A DNA stretch of 64,000 nucleotides from Saccharopolyspora_D taberi (GTDB lineage Bacteria; Actinomycetota; Actinomycetes; Mycobacteriales; Pseudonocardiaceae), in NCBI RefSeq assembly GCF_039534165.1, contig NZ_BAAAUX010000010.1:62001-126000 (forward strand), given 5' to 3'. How positions within the stretch are numbered: position 1 is the first letter of the stretch; each line of letters begins with the position of its first letter. Made by a program: the position numbers and the translations under genes. The notes below the pieces were generated by a model. The model saw nothing but the letters and a program-made list of their open reading frames with translations, ran no database searches and was not told where the DNA came from. Positions 7,912 to 16,568 of the stretch are shown piece after piece.

Positions 7912-9006
7912 TCAGCCCGGTTCGCCGAACCGGACGTCGTGTTCGGTGGCCGACTCCTCGGCGAACGCCAGCAGCGCGCGGCCCTCCTCGGCGACCGCGG
8001 CGACGTCCCTGCGGGCCATCCGCTGGAACGGCACCACCGCGAGCACCGCGGTGTCGCCCTCCCTGGTGATCTCCCAGGTGCCGCGCAGGAACCCGTCGAC
8101 CAGGAAGGTGCCGGGGAGCTGGCCGTTCTTCACCTCGAACAGCCGCTTGCGGTGCCGCTCGGTCATGATCCGGGTCCGGTCGGCGTGGGAGAGCAGGACG
8201 TTGTCGAACGGCGGCAGGAAACGCGGCGGTGCGGGCGTTTCCGGGTCCGGCAGCGGGCCGTCGGGCACGTCGAACAGCTCGCGGCCGTGCTCGTCGCGGA
8301 AGGTGCGCAGCTCCATCCCGCGCACGACCTCGCGCAGCCGGATCAGCCCCGACCAGGTCTGCACGTCGGCGACCGTCGCCGGACCGAAGGCCCGCAGGTA
8401 GCGCCGGATCATGTCCTCCAGCGACGGCACCGGGTCGAGCTGCCTGCCCAGCCAGGTCTCGGCGGTGGCGTAGGTCGGCTGGCCGCTCCTGCCCCAGACC
8501 GCGCGCGGCGGGATCTGCACCAGCGGCAGCAGGCTGCGGACCGCGTAGCCGAGGCAGGCCGGGTCCTCGTCCGGCCAGCGCTCGGCGAGCAGCGGGCGGA
8601 GCTGGCCGAGGGTGCGGGGTTTCTCGTCGAGCAGCTTCCGGCCGTAGGCGGCGATCTCGCGGTGGTCGACGCCGATGGGGTGGTTGCGGATCAGGTCGCG
8701 GTCGATCGGCGGCTGGACCAGCGGGCGCAGCCGCAGGCAGTCCTCGGCGGTGACCAGGTGGACCGTGCTGCGCATGAGCACGATGCGCACGGCGCTGCGG
8801 TCCAGCAGGCGGTCGGCGAGGTCGGCCGGGCGGAACCCGTCGAGCCGGGTCCACAGCCCGTAGTAGGGCGGCAGCGGGGCCTGCGCCTGCATGCCGACGA
8901 GGTGCGCGACGGCGTCGAGCACCGGTAGCGCCGAGCGCTCCAGGAGCAGCTGCCGGTGCAGCGTCGCGCGGTTCAGCTGTTGGGAATCGAGTACGTCGGC
9001 CGCCAT
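7912..9006 (-). CDS. AlkZ-like winged-helix DNA glycosylase family protein (HTH_42)
   Basis: 364 residues of the HTH_42/AlkZ family. HLVGMQAQAPLPPYYGLWTR carries a Q-A-Q sequence at the position of the catalytic QxD/QxQ motif of AlkZ and YcaQ glycosylases, which excise bulky alkylated bases and unhook interstrand crosslinks. Winged-helix segments follow (VLMRSTVHLVTAEDCLRL; WGRSGQPTYATAETWLG), and the C-terminal domain has FLPPFDNVLLSHADR. The assignment to a repair glycosylase is by family; the substrate is not predictable. The ArsR regulator is encoded 9 bp upstream in the same direction, so the two are probably cotranscribed. Confidence 0.85.
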   Translation of the reverse strand: MAADVLDSQQLNRATLHRQLLLERSALPVLDAVAHLVGMQAQAPLPPYYGLWTRLDGFRPADLADRLLDRSAVRIVLMRSTVHLVTAEDCLRLRPLVQPPIDRDLIRNHPIGVDHREIAAYGRKLLDEKPRTLGQLRPLLAERWPDEDPACLGYAVRSLLPLVQIPPRAVWGRSGQPTYATAETWLGRQLDPVPSLEDMIRRYLRAFGPATVADVQTWSGLIRLREVVRGMELRTFRDEHGRELFDVPDGPLPDPETPAPPRFLPPFDNVLLSHADRTRIMTERHRKRLFEVKNGQLPGTFLVDGFLRGTWEITREGDTAVLAVVPFQRMARRDVAAVAEEGRALLAFAEESATEHDVRFGEPG

Positions 9007-9015
9007 GTTCCAAGA

Positions 9016-9381
9016 TTACGGATCAGCACCGCCGGTTGCTTCCACAAGCACCCCGACGGCGCAGTCCGCGCCCTCCCGCAGGACCAGGTCCAGCAGCCCG
9101 GGGAAGCGCCGGTCCAGCTCCTCCCGCCGCAGGGCGTTGAGCCTGCGGGTGCCCTCGTCCCGCTGCCGGATCAGGCCGCACTCCCGCAGCGTGCGGAAGT
9201 GCCTGCTGAGCGCGGACTTGGCCACTGGCAGGTCGAACGTGCCGCACGCGACCTCGGGGTGCTCGCCGAGGGTGACGACGATGCTGCGCCGCACCGGATC
9301 GCCGAGCGCGGTCATGAGCGCGAACAGGTCGATCTGGTGCTCTTCCGGGTGCAGCAGCGGGGAGGACGTGCGACTGGCCAT
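9016..9381 (-). CDS. ArsR-family winged-helix transcriptional regulator
   Basis: 121 residues with a typical ArsR fold. LFALMTALGDPVRRSIVVTL is helix 1-2, the recognition region is VAKSALSRHFRTLRECGLI, and the wing is RQRDEGTRRLNALRREEL. I see no CxC metal-binding motif in the recognition helix; the cysteines are scattered, so a metal sensor is not implied. MASRTSS at 9381 is the more likely start, since the next ATG upstream adds only MRHNVP. It is encoded just before the AlkZ-like gene and divergently from the oxidoreductase at 9466, so it may control both. Confidence 0.88.
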   Translation of the reverse strand: MASRTSSPLLHPEEHQIDLFALMTALGDPVRRSIVVTLGEHPEVACGTFDLPVAKSALSRHFRTLRECGLIRQRDEGTRRLNALRREELDRRFPGLLDLVLREGADCAVGVLVEATGGADP

Positions 9382-9465
9382 CGGCACATTATGCCGCACG
9401 ATGTTCGCGCAGGCGCGAACATGTGGCTAGGCTGGTGATCAAGAACGGGGAAAGGAGCACCAACC

Positions 9466-10530
9466 ATGAACGCACCGATCGGTGTGGGGATCATCGGCCT
9501 GAGCACCGCGGGCGGCTGGGCGGCCGAGGCCCACGTGCCCGCGCTCGCGGCGCTGGACGGCTACGAACTGCGCGCGCTCGCGGCGAGCAGCGCCGAGACG
9601 GCCAAGCGCGCGGGCGAGCACTTCGGCGTCGCGCACGGGACGGTCGACGAGCTGGTCAAGCGCGACGACGTCGACCTGGTGGCCGTGACCGTCAAGGTGC
9701 CGCACCACCGCGAGCTGGCGCTGGCCGCGCTGGCGGCCGGGAAGGCGGTGCTCTGCGAGTGGCCGCTGGGCAACGGTCTCGCCGAAGCCGAGGAGATGGC
9801 AGCGGCTGCCGAAGGCGCGCGGGCGTTCGTCGGGTTGCAGGCGCGTTCCACTCCGCAGGTCCGGTACCTGCGCGACCTGATCGCCGACGGCTACGTCGGC
9901 GAGGTGCTGTCCACCAGCATGATCGCCTCCGGGCGGCGCTGGGGCGGGACCTTCGAGCCCCGCGGCGAGTACCTGCTCGACCGCGCCAACGGCGCGACCA
10001 TGCTGAGCATCCCGTTCGGCCACACCATCGACGCCCTGGCCATGGTGCTGGGCGAGTTCGCCGAGCTGAACTCGACGATCGCGGTCCGCCGCCCGGAGGT
10101 GCACGAGGTCGGGACCGGGCGGGCGGTGCCGATGACCGCCGAGGACCAGATCGCGGTCACCGGCGTCCTCGACGGCGGCGCCGTGGCGTCGGTGCACTAC
10201 CGGGGCGGCCTGTCCCGGGGGACCGACTTCCACTGGGAGATCAACGGGACCGAAGGCGACATCATCGTCTCCGGCGGCAACGGGCACCTCCAGTTCGGCC
10301 AGGTGAACCTGCGCGGCGCCCGCGGCGCGGGTGAGCTGGCCGAACTCGCCGTGCCGGCGAGCTACCAGCTGGTCCCGCAGGTCGAGCCGACCAAGATGGC
10401 CTACACGGTCGCGCACGCCTACGCCCAGATCCGGGACGACATCGTCAACGGCACCTCGGAGGTGCCGGACTTCGCACACGCCGTGCACCGGCACCGGCTG
10501 CTGGAGCGCATCCGGCAGGCAGCGGGCTGA
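9466..10530 (+). CDS. Gfo/Idh/MocA-family NAD(P)-dependent oxidoreductase
   Basis: 354 residues. The Rossmann fold starts at GVGIIGLSTAGGWAAEAHVPA (variant GxxGxS), and KVPHHRELALAALAAGKAVLCEWPLG holds the E-W/K-P-like motif at the nucleotide site (usually EKP; here EWP). The second domain starts around residue 125 and carries the FEPRGEYLLDRANG and PFGHTIDAL segments. The EWP motif and overall sequence recall the galactose dehydrogenase/Gal80-like branch. AAAGGAG lies upstream of the ATG. The following aldolase gene suggests breakdown of a sugar or sugar acid; substrate unknown. Confidence 0.87.
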   Translation: MNAPIGVGIIGLSTAGGWAAEAHVPALAALDGYELRALAASSAETAKRAGEHFGVAHGTVDELVKRDDVDLVAVTVKVPHHRELALAALAAGKAVLCEWPLGNGLAEAEEMAAAAEGARAFVGLQARSTPQVRYLRDLIADGYVGEVLSTSMIASGRRWGGTFEPRGEYLLDRANGATMLSIPFGHTIDALAMVLGEFAELNSTIAVRRPEVHEVGTGRAVPMTAEDQIAVTGVLDGGAVASVHYRGGLSRGTDFHWEINGTEGDIIVSGGNGHLQFGQVNLRGARGAGELAELAVPASYQLVPQVEPTKMAYTVAHAYAQIRDDIVNGTSEVPDFAHAVHRHRLLERIRQAAG

Positions 10531-10573
10531 TGCTGTGTGCTGAGGAGCCGTGGGTGAAACCGTGGGAGGCCGG

Positions 10574-11320
10574 ATGACGAACGGGCTGCTCGACAGGACG
10601 ACGCACGGCGGGTGGTGCATGCTGCCGGGGCCGGTGACCGCCGAGGTGATGGGCCGGTCCGGCTTCGACTGGGTGTGCATCGACACCCAGCACGGGTTGA
10701 TCGGCTCCGACTCGGTGCCGTCGATGGTGCAGGCGCTGGCGCTCGCGGGTACGCCCGCGGTGGTGCGGGTGCCGTGGAACCAGCCGGGCGACATCATGAA
10801 GGCGCTCGACGCCGGTGCGGCGGGCGTGATCGTGCCGATGGTGCAGACCGCGCAGGAGGCCGAGCAGGCCGTGCGCGCGTGCCGGTACCCGCCGCTGGGC
10901 GAGCGCAGCTACGGGCCGATCGGTGCGGCCCTGCGCGATGACGGGTTCACCACGGCGAAGGCCAACGACGGCGTGATCTGCGCGGTGCAGATCGAAACCG
11001 GGTCCACGTTGGACGAGCTGGACGCGATCCTGTCGGTGCCCGGCATCGACCTCGCCTACGTCGGACCGGCCGACCTCGGGCTCTCGCTGGGCGTGGCGCC
11101 GACAGTGGACGCCGTCGAACCGGTGCACGTCGGGGCGATCGAGCGGATCGCGCTGGCGTGCCGGGAGCACGGGGTGCCCGCGGGGATCCACTGCTCGGGG
11201 CCGGAAGGCGCGCTGCGGTGGCAGGAGCTCGGGTTCCGGTTCCTGACGGTGGCCACCGACATCCGGCTGCTCCAGGTCGGCGCGCAGCGCGCCGTCGACG
11301 GGGTCAAGCGCGCCGGTTGA
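10574..11320 (+). CDS. HpcH/HpaI-family class II aldolase
   Basis: About 248 residues forming a TIM-barrel aldolase. Motifs are DWVCIDTQHGLIG (catalytic base region), VRVPWNQPGDIMKALDAGAAGVIVPMV, the metal ligand in AVQIETGSTLDELDAIL, and VGPADLGLSLG, all characteristic of HpaI/GarL 2-keto-3-deoxy acid aldolases. It should cleave a 2-oxo-4-hydroxy acid to pyruvate or a similar oxoacid plus an aldehyde. GGGAGG four bases before ATG 10574 supports this start; a GTG at 10550 with GAGGAG is possible. It follows the oxidoreductase by 43 bp and is probably in one operon with it. Confidence 0.88.
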   Translation: MTNGLLDRTTHGGWCMLPGPVTAEVMGRSGFDWVCIDTQHGLIGSDSVPSMVQALALAGTPAVVRVPWNQPGDIMKALDAGAAGVIVPMVQTAQEAEQAVRACRYPPLGERSYGPIGAALRDDGFTTAKANDGVICAVQIETGSTLDELDAILSVPGIDLAYVGPADLGLSLGVAPTVDAVEPVHVGAIERIALACREHGVPAGIHCSGPEGALRWQELGFRFLTVATDIRLLQVGAQRAVDGVKRAG

Positions 11321-11345
11321 GCGGGCAGCAGGCAGACTCGGCGGC

Positions 11346-12089
11346 GTGAGCGGAACGGTTCTGGTCCTCGGGGGCCGCAGCGAAATCGGACTCGCCGTCG
11401 CCGAGCGCCTGGTCAGGCGCGGGCACGACACCGTGGTGCTGGCCGCGCGGCGCAGCGGCGACCTCGACGCGGAGTCCAAGCGGCTGCGCGAGGCCGGTGC
11501 GGAGCGGGTGGCGCGTGCGGAGTTCGACGCCGACGACGTGGCCAGCCACGCCGACGTGCTGGACGCGATCAGGCGCGAGCACGGCCCGATCGACGTCGTC
11601 GTCATCTCCTTCGGCATCCTCGGCGACCAGGACCGCGCCGAACGCGACGCCGAACACGCGCTCGCCGTGGTGCACACCGACTACGTCGCGCACGTCAGCA
11701 TCCTGACCCACCTGGCGAACCTGCTGCGGGCGCAGGGAACCGGCGACCTCGTCGTGTTCTCGTCGGTCGCCGGGGTGCGGGTGCGGCGGGCGAACTACGT
11801 CTACGGCTCGGCGAAGGCCGGCCTGGACGGCTTCGCCAGCGGCCTGGCCGACGCATTGGTCGGGAGCGGGGTGCACCTGCTGCTGGTGCGGCCCGGGTTC
11901 GTCATCGGGCGGATGACCGAGGGCATGAGCCCGGCGCCGTGGTCGAGCACCCCGGACCAGGTCGCCGACGCGACCGTGCGGGCGCTGGTCCGGCGCCGCC
12001 GGGTGGTGTGGGTGCCGCCGGTGCTGCGCGCGGTGTTCGCCGTGATGCGCCTGGTGCCGCAGGCGATCTGGCGCCGCATGCCGCGCTAG
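11346..12089 (+). CDS. dprE2: Short-chain dehydrogenase, DprE2-like decaprenyl-phospho-keto-ribose reductase
   Basis: 247 residues. The nucleotide motif is GGRSEIG (family GGxSEIG), the catalytic YxxxK is in YVYGSAK, and VVFSSVAGVRVRR and LVRPGFVIGRMTEGM match DprE2. DprE2 reduces decaprenylphosphoryl-2-keto-erythro-pentose to decaprenylphosphoryl arabinose, the donor for cell-wall arabinan. The partner oxidase gene dprE1 is not adjacent here, unlike in mycobacteria; so the gene may work with a distant dprE1 or on another polyprenyl sugar. The start GTG follows the aldolase stop by 25 bp. Confidence 0.8.
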   Translation: MSGTVLVLGGRSEIGLAVAERLVRRGHDTVVLAARRSGDLDAESKRLREAGAERVARAEFDADDVASHADVLDAIRREHGPIDVVVISFGILGDQDRAERDAEHALAVVHTDYVAHVSILTHLANLLRAQGTGDLVVFSSVAGVRVRRANYVYGSAKAGLDGFASGLADALVGSGVHLLLVRPGFVIGRMTEGMSPAPWSSTPDQVADATVRALVRRRRVVWVPPVLRAVFAVMRLVPQAIWRRMPR

Positions 12090-12094
12090 CCAGA

Positions 12095-12823
12095 TCAGCA
12101 GGTCGGCAGGTCCAGGGGTGGGTCCTCGCCGGGAACCTTGGGCAGATCGGTGTAGAGGTCCGGGATCCAGTACCCGTCGCTGAGCCGGTTCCACACCGCC
12201 GACCGCTGCCCGGTGGTCGGGTCCGACACCTCGCGGCGGTGCCGCGCCTGGCAGGTGATCGTCACGACCGTGCCCTCGTGGTAGGTCGCCTTGTCGGTGT
12301 CGCCGGGGATGTCGGGAGTGCGGAAGCGGAACACGCCGAGGTGCTGGTGGTACTGCTCCGACCAGGTGCCGACGATCTTCGCGCGCCAGATCCGCGGCTC
12401 GGGTTGCGCCCACAGCACGGTGAACCCGATCGTGCCGACCACCGCGACAGCGCCGAGGACCGCGCTGAGCACCAGTAGCGCGCGACGCCGGGTGGGCGGC
12501 GGTTCCGGAGGTTTGACCCGTTGCGCGCGCTGCTGCTCCTGGTACGCCTGCCGCGCCTGCTTGTAGCGGAAGTGCAGCTCGTCCGTCTGGACGCGTACGG
12601 TTGCGCCGCGCTGTTCGGCGAGTTCGACCAGCTTCGACGCCAGCAGCCACGCCTCCTCGACGACGCGTTCTCCGTTGAGGTAGCGGGAAAGCGTCGACGG
12701 CGACCACGGCACGTGCCCGGCGAGCTGCCGCAGCGACAGGCCGGTCGCCTCCGCCAGCTGCTGGAGCTGCTGCGCCCACTGCTGGATGTCGGGGTGCCGC
12801 TGTTCCGGATCTACCACCGCCAC
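12095..12823 (-). CDS. Membrane-anchored HTH (XRE-type) protein
   Basis: About 242 residues from the GTG at 12823; an in-frame TTG at 12907 would add 28 residues with poor coding character. The N-terminal XRE-like HTH is at LSLRQLAGHVPWSPSTLSRYLNGE. A glutamine/arginine-rich linker of about 30 residues and one membrane helix (ALLVLSAVLGAVAVVGTIGF) follow, and the extracellular domain of about 95 residues contains two cysteines. The layout suggests DNA binding coupled to an outside signal, as in small membrane-bound regulators of actinomycetes. It is convergent with dprE2 and divergent from the secreted peptidase gene. Confidence 0.8.
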   Translation of the reverse strand: MAVVDPEQRHPDIQQWAQQLQQLAEATGLSLRQLAGHVPWSPSTLSRYLNGERVVEEAWLLASKLVELAEQRGATVRVQTDELHFRYKQARQAYQEQQRAQRVKPPEPPPTRRRALLVLSAVLGAVAVVGTIGFTVLWAQPEPRIWRAKIVGTWSEQYHQHLGVFRFRTPDIPGDTDKATYHEGTVVTITCQARHRREVSDPTTGQRSAVWNRLSDGYWIPDLYTDLPKVPGEDPPLDLPTC

Positions 12824-13034
12824 GTCCCCTGCCGCGTCCCCGGGAACAGCTGTCCCCGCAGGTGGAACGCCTGCGGTGTTCCCGATGTGTCCCCGATTCG
12901 CCGCCAAGGCTAGCGAGCCCGGTCGGTGCTGGAAAGACTCCGGTCGAGCACCGCGACGGGAACTCCGGACTCCACTGTGGACCGTCGCGGGCGGTTGTTC
13001 GTCCCGAGTTCACCAACCGACAGGAGAACGGTCA

Positions 13035-13565
13035 ATGACCCGAAAGTCGACGGCCTTGTTCGCGGCGCTGGTCGCGTCGCTGGCCATCGCGACTCCCGCG
13101 GCGGCAGCGGCGCCGTCCCGCGCCGAGCTCGCGCGGAAGATCCTCGACGACGGCGGAATCACGTTGCTCAACAGCCACGTCGGCGGGCAGAACGATCCGG
13201 AGTCGACCGCGCGGCAGAACATCCGCGACACGGCCGCGGGCAAGGCCGCGCGGACCAGCCCGTGGAGCGACGTCGGGGTGACCGAGGTCCAGCTGTCCGC
13301 GGACCTGCTCAAGGGGATGGTCGCCATCGGCGCGGACTACGACTACCGCGTGACCACGATCGCCGGTGGCGACCACAGCTCGACCTCGTACCACTACGCG
13401 GGAACCGCCTTCGACGTCGACCAGATCGACGGCAGGGCGGTCAGCGCGAGCAACCCGAAGGTCGCCAAGATCAAGTCCGCGTGCGAGTCGGCGGGCGCGG
13501 TCGAGATCCTCGGGCCCGGCGACGCCGGCCACGACAGCCACGTCCACTGCGCCTGGAGGTCCTGA
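13035..13565 (+). CDS. Secreted M15-like (D-Ala-D-Ala carboxypeptidase-type) protein
   Basis: 176 residues with a clear signal peptide (KSTALFAALVASLAIATPAAAAAP, cleavage near residue 25). The C-terminal half carries a zinc-site pattern typical of the M15/hedgehog fold: SYHYAGTAFDVDQ (H-x3-G-x3-D type) and HDSHVHCAW (final H-x-H). Such enzymes cut peptide cross-bridges or stems of peptidoglycan. AGGAG is eight bases before the ATG. The stop is two bases before the GH25 lysozyme gene, so a peptidase and a muramidase are made together outside the cell. Confidence 0.8.
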   Translation: MTRKSTALFAALVASLAIATPAAAAAPSRAELARKILDDGGITLLNSHVGGQNDPESTARQNIRDTAAGKAARTSPWSDVGVTEVQLSADLLKGMVAIGADYDYRVTTIAGGDHSSTSYHYAGTAFDVDQIDGRAVSASNPKVAKIKSACESAGAVEILGPGDAGHDSHVHCAWRS

Positions 13566-13567
13566 GC

Positions 13568-14293
13568 ATGAGGAAGCAGTTACTGGGAAGGAACCTGCTG
13601 ACGGCCGTGGCCGCCGCGGTCGCGGTGCTGGGCCTGACCACGGGTGCCGCGCAAGCCGACGCCCAGGCGCTCGGCATCGACGTTTCCAACCACAACGGCA
13701 AAGTCGACTTCGAGAAGGTCAAGAAGGACGGCCGGGACTTCGCGTTCGTCCTCGCCACCGACGGGCAGTCGTTCACCAGCGACCTGTTCGACAGCCAGTA
13801 CAGCGGCGCGGGCAAGGCCGGTTTGTTCCGCGCCGGCTACCACTTCGCGCGGCCGGACGGGTCGGCGGCCAAGCAGGCGAGCCGATTCCTTGAGGTGGTG
13901 GGCTACCGCAACGACGGAAAGTCGCTGCCCCCGGTGCTCGACATGGAGGCCAACCCGAACGGCGCCACCTGCTACGGCCTCGACCACGGGCAGATGAAGG
14001 AGTGGATCTCGACGTTCGTCGGCGAGGTCAGGAAGCAGACCGGCCGCGAGGCGATCATCTACACCAGCCCGTCGTTCTGGAAGGAGTGCACGGGCAACAG
14101 CAAGGCGTTCGAGCGCAACCCGCTGTGGATCGCCGAGTGGGACGTGGACCAGCCGAGCAGGATCGGTGGCTGGCCGGAGTACACCTTCTGGCAGTACAGC
14201 GACTCCGGGAGCGTGGACGGCGTCAGCGGAGCCGTTGACGTCAACCGGTTCAACGGCGGCGTCGCCGACCTCGAACGCTTCGCCAAGGGCTGA
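13568..14293 (+). CDS. Secreted GH25 lysozyme (N-acetylmuramidase)
   Basis: 241 residues: signal peptide to about residue 30 (LLTAVAAAVAVLGLTTGAAQA), then a GH25 barrel. LGIDVSNHNGKVDF gives the first catalytic-site aspartate, PPVLDMEANPN supplies the D-x-E acid pair, and AEWDVDQPSRIGGWPEYTFWQYS is the conserved late barrel motif. GH25 enzymes hydrolyse the MurNAc-GlcNAc bond of peptidoglycan. The start is two bases after the upstream stop. The operon ends at a long perfect palindrome at 14299-14328. Confidence 0.93.
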   Translation: MRKQLLGRNLLTAVAAAVAVLGLTTGAAQADAQALGIDVSNHNGKVDFEKVKKDGRDFAFVLATDGQSFTSDLFDSQYSGAGKAGLFRAGYHFARPDGSAAKQASRFLEVVGYRNDGKSLPPVLDMEANPNGATCYGLDHGQMKEWISTFVGEVRKQTGREAIIYTSPSFWKECTGNSKAFERNPLWIAEWDVDQPSRIGGWPEYTFWQYSDSGSVDGVSGAVDVNRFNGGVADLERFAKG

Positions 14294-14298
14294 CCCGC

Positions 14299-14328
14299 TG
14301 CCGGGGCGCGGGATCCCGCGCCCCGGCA
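14299..14328 (+). terminator. Strong 30-nt palindromic terminator after GH25
   Basis: A perfect inverted repeat centred on GGATCC, six bases after the GH25 stop. It is very GC-rich and lacks a U-tract, as is common in actinomycetes. Confidence 0.75.
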
Positions 14329-14377
14329 CGTGCCGATGGGGGTACGCGAGGTGCGCGGGCGAGGTTAGGTTGTCCGG

Positions 14378-15027
14378 ATGAGATCGCACTGGTCCGCCGG
14401 AATCCTGGCCGCTCTGCTCACGATCGCGACGGTGGGCGTGGCCCACGCTGACGCGCCGGAACCGAAGCCGCCCGTGGCGTGCGAGTTCATCCCGACTCCC
14501 GAGAATCCGGCAGCCCGCCCCGTCGTCCCGCCGTGGCCGGTGGCGCCGAGCGGGGGAACGGTCGAAGCGGAGATCGAGACCAACCACGGTGACGTCGTGG
14601 TCGAGCTCGACCGCGAGAACGCTCCGTGCGCGGTGCACAACCTCGTCCACCTCGCCCGCAGCGACTTCTACGACGAATCCCGTTGCTGGCGCCTGACGAA
14701 CTCGGCGCGCCTCGGAGTGTTGCAGTGCGGCGACATCTTTTCGGTCGAGAAGGGCGGCCCCGGATACCGGTTCGCCGACGAGCTGACCGGGTCCGAGACC
14801 TACCCGCGCGGCACGATCGCGATGGGCAACCAGGGCCGGACACCAACGGCAGCCAGTTCTTCGTCGTGCACTCGCACGCGAACATCCCGCCCGCGTACAC
14901 GGTTCTGGGCCGGGTCGTCGAGGGCATGGACGTGCTCGACGCCATCGTCGCCGGCGGCATCGTCGGCGGCGAGGACGGCGAACCCGCGCTACCGGTGGAG
15001 ATCGAGGACGTCGAGATCGACGGCTGA
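14378..15027 (+). pseudogene. Secreted cyclophilin-type peptidyl-prolyl isomerase, frameshifted
   Basis: The reading frame from 14378 encodes a signal peptide (ILAALLTIATVGVAHA), a Pro-rich linker and the first part of a cyclophilin (VELDRENAPCAVHNLVHLARSDFYD ... RGTIAMGNQG in segments). After NQG at about 14836 the expected GPDTNGSQFFVV appears only in the -1 frame, which continues correctly to the stop at 15027. The DNA reads GGGCCGGAC where GGGCCCGGAC is expected, so one C is missing. Either the gene is inactive or this is a sequencing error; the second frame is well conserved, which favours a recent change or an error. Confidence 0.8.
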
Positions 15028-15050
15028 GCGGGCGCTGTCCCTTCGGCGGG

Positions 15051-15347
15051 TCAACCGCAGGTGGAACACACCTTCGTCGCAACGCGCGAGCGGTCGGCTC
15101 CGGCATTGGCCTGAATGGCTTGACCGGTCTTGATCCGCTCCCAGGCGTTGGGCACGTCGCGGATCTCGCCCCACTCGTCGAAGCGTGACTCGGTGTTGTG
15201 CATACATCCGGGAACATGCGCTGTGCCGCTCGGGCTCACCAAGATCTGGTGGTGGGCCCGCGACGGCGCGGGCTGAGCGGGACGGGTGTGCGGGCACTGC
15301 CCAACCGGAAGTTCGCACAGTTCGCAGCGGACGACAGCGGAAGCCAT
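15051..15347 (-). CDS. Small cysteine-rich hypothetical protein
   Basis: 98 residues with CELCELPVGQCPHTR near the N-terminus and a C-terminal CSTCG, so four to six cysteines and a histidine could bind zinc. The middle (GTAHVPGCMHNTES) adds another C/H pair. I do not recognise the family. The ATG start, third-position GC and the cysteine pattern support a real gene. It is convergent with the cyclophilin gene and lies downstream of the TrmB/LuxR regulator in the same direction. Confidence 0.55.
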   Translation of the reverse strand: MASAVVRCELCELPVGQCPHTRPAQPAPSRAHHQILVSPSGTAHVPGCMHNTESRFDEWGEIRDVPNAWERIKTGQAIQANAGADRSRVATKVCSTCG

Positions 15348-15396
15348 GCGCTGATTATCCCGATTCCTTCGCTGGAATGGCCGCGTTTCCGCGCAC

Positions 15397-16353
15397 TCAC
15401 AGCAGCCCGCGCTTGGCGGCCTGCACCCCGGCCTGGAACCTCGTGCTGGCGCCGAGCTGGTCGAGCAGCGCAGCGATCCGCCGGACGACGGTGCGCCGGG
15501 ACAGCTGCAACCGGCGGGCGATGGCGTCGTCGGTCGCGCCCGCGGCCATCAGCGTGATGATGGTCCGGTCCCGATCCGTCAGCAGCCCCTGCTTCCCCTT
15601 GCTGGAGACGGGGATTCCGAGTGTCCACAGTGTCTCGAAGACGCCGATGAGCGCGTTCAGCAGCCCGGAGGCGTGCACCAGCAGCGAGCCGTCCAGCCCG
15701 GCGCGGTCGGGGTCGGGCACCAGCAGCCCGGTGTGGTCGTCGCCGATCGTGAGCTTGACCGGCAGCTCGGACAGCACGCGGACGTTCTCGCCCAGCGCGG
15801 CCATCCGGGTCATGGCCGCGAACAGCCCCGGATCGTCGTACACGTCCTGGCTGTAGACCGTGCGGTAGCGCAGGCCAGCGGCCATCCGCCGCGCCTGGAT
15901 GTCCTCCTGCGCCTGGAAGTGGTGCGGCTTGCTGTAGTAGGGCGGCCGGTCGAGCCAGCGGACCTGCTCGGTGGCCTGGTCCTGGAGCCGGGTGGTCAGC
16001 AGGATCAGGCGTTCCGGGTGCTCGACCGGCTCGACGTACCGGAACGTCCCCGCGCCGCCCAACGCCTGGTGGTAGAGGCGGTCGAGTTCGGCCCCCGCCT
16101 GCCACATCCGGGCGCGCCGGTCCTCCTCGGCGCGCAGCGCCACCGACATGACCCGGTCCGGCGGGGCGGCCTCCCACCGGTCGCCGACGCGCAGCACGAG
16201 GTCGAGATCGGCCAGCTCGTCGAGCACCTGCCGCAGGATCTCGGCGGTGATGCCGGTGTGGCGGGCCAGGGAGTCGGCGCGCGACCGCCCTCTTGTGGTG
16301 AGTGCGCGGTAGACCCGTCCGTGGTCGCTGTCGGCGGCGAGGACGTCGAGCAC
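15397..16353 (-). CDS. TrmB/LuxR-type transcriptional regulator
   Basis: 318 residues. The N-terminal winged helix (about 1-65) has GITAEILRQVLDELADLDLVL, a central effector-like domain of about 170 residues follows, and the C-terminus is a LuxR-type HTH (LTDRDRTIITLMAAGATDDAIARRLQLSRRTVVRRIAAL in two parts). This architecture is common in actinomycete regulators that often sit by secreted-protein or secondary-metabolite genes. GTG at 16353 has GGGAGGG four bases upstream. It is divergent from the C39-like peptidase gene, a possible target. Confidence 0.85.
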   Translation of the reverse strand: MLDVLAADSDHGRVYRALTTRGRSRADSLARHTGITAEILRQVLDELADLDLVLRVGDRWEAAPPDRVMSVALRAEEDRRARMWQAGAELDRLYHQALGGAGTFRYVEPVEHPERLILLTTRLQDQATEQVRWLDRPPYYSKPHHFQAQEDIQARRMAAGLRYRTVYSQDVYDDPGLFAAMTRMAALGENVRVLSELPVKLTIGDDHTGLLVPDPDRAGLDGSLLVHASGLLNALIGVFETLWTLGIPVSSKGKQGLLTDRDRTIITLMAAGATDDAIARRLQLSRRTVVRRIAALLDQLGASTRFQAGVQAAKRGLL

Positions 16354-16568
16354 AGCACCCTCCCGGGCGGTCTGGACCGACCGAGCCTAGAACTCCTGGT
16401 CGAAAGAGGTCAACAAGGTGGCGCAGTTGCGCGATGGCCCAGGTGAGCCAGCCCGAGACCTGGCTTCCGCGACGACGGCGTTGCGATGATCTCGGTGATC
16501 GTCGGCGCCGGTTCCGAACTCGGCGAATTCCCGGTCACCGGCGCGAATTCGGATTCCAGGAGGCAGAG

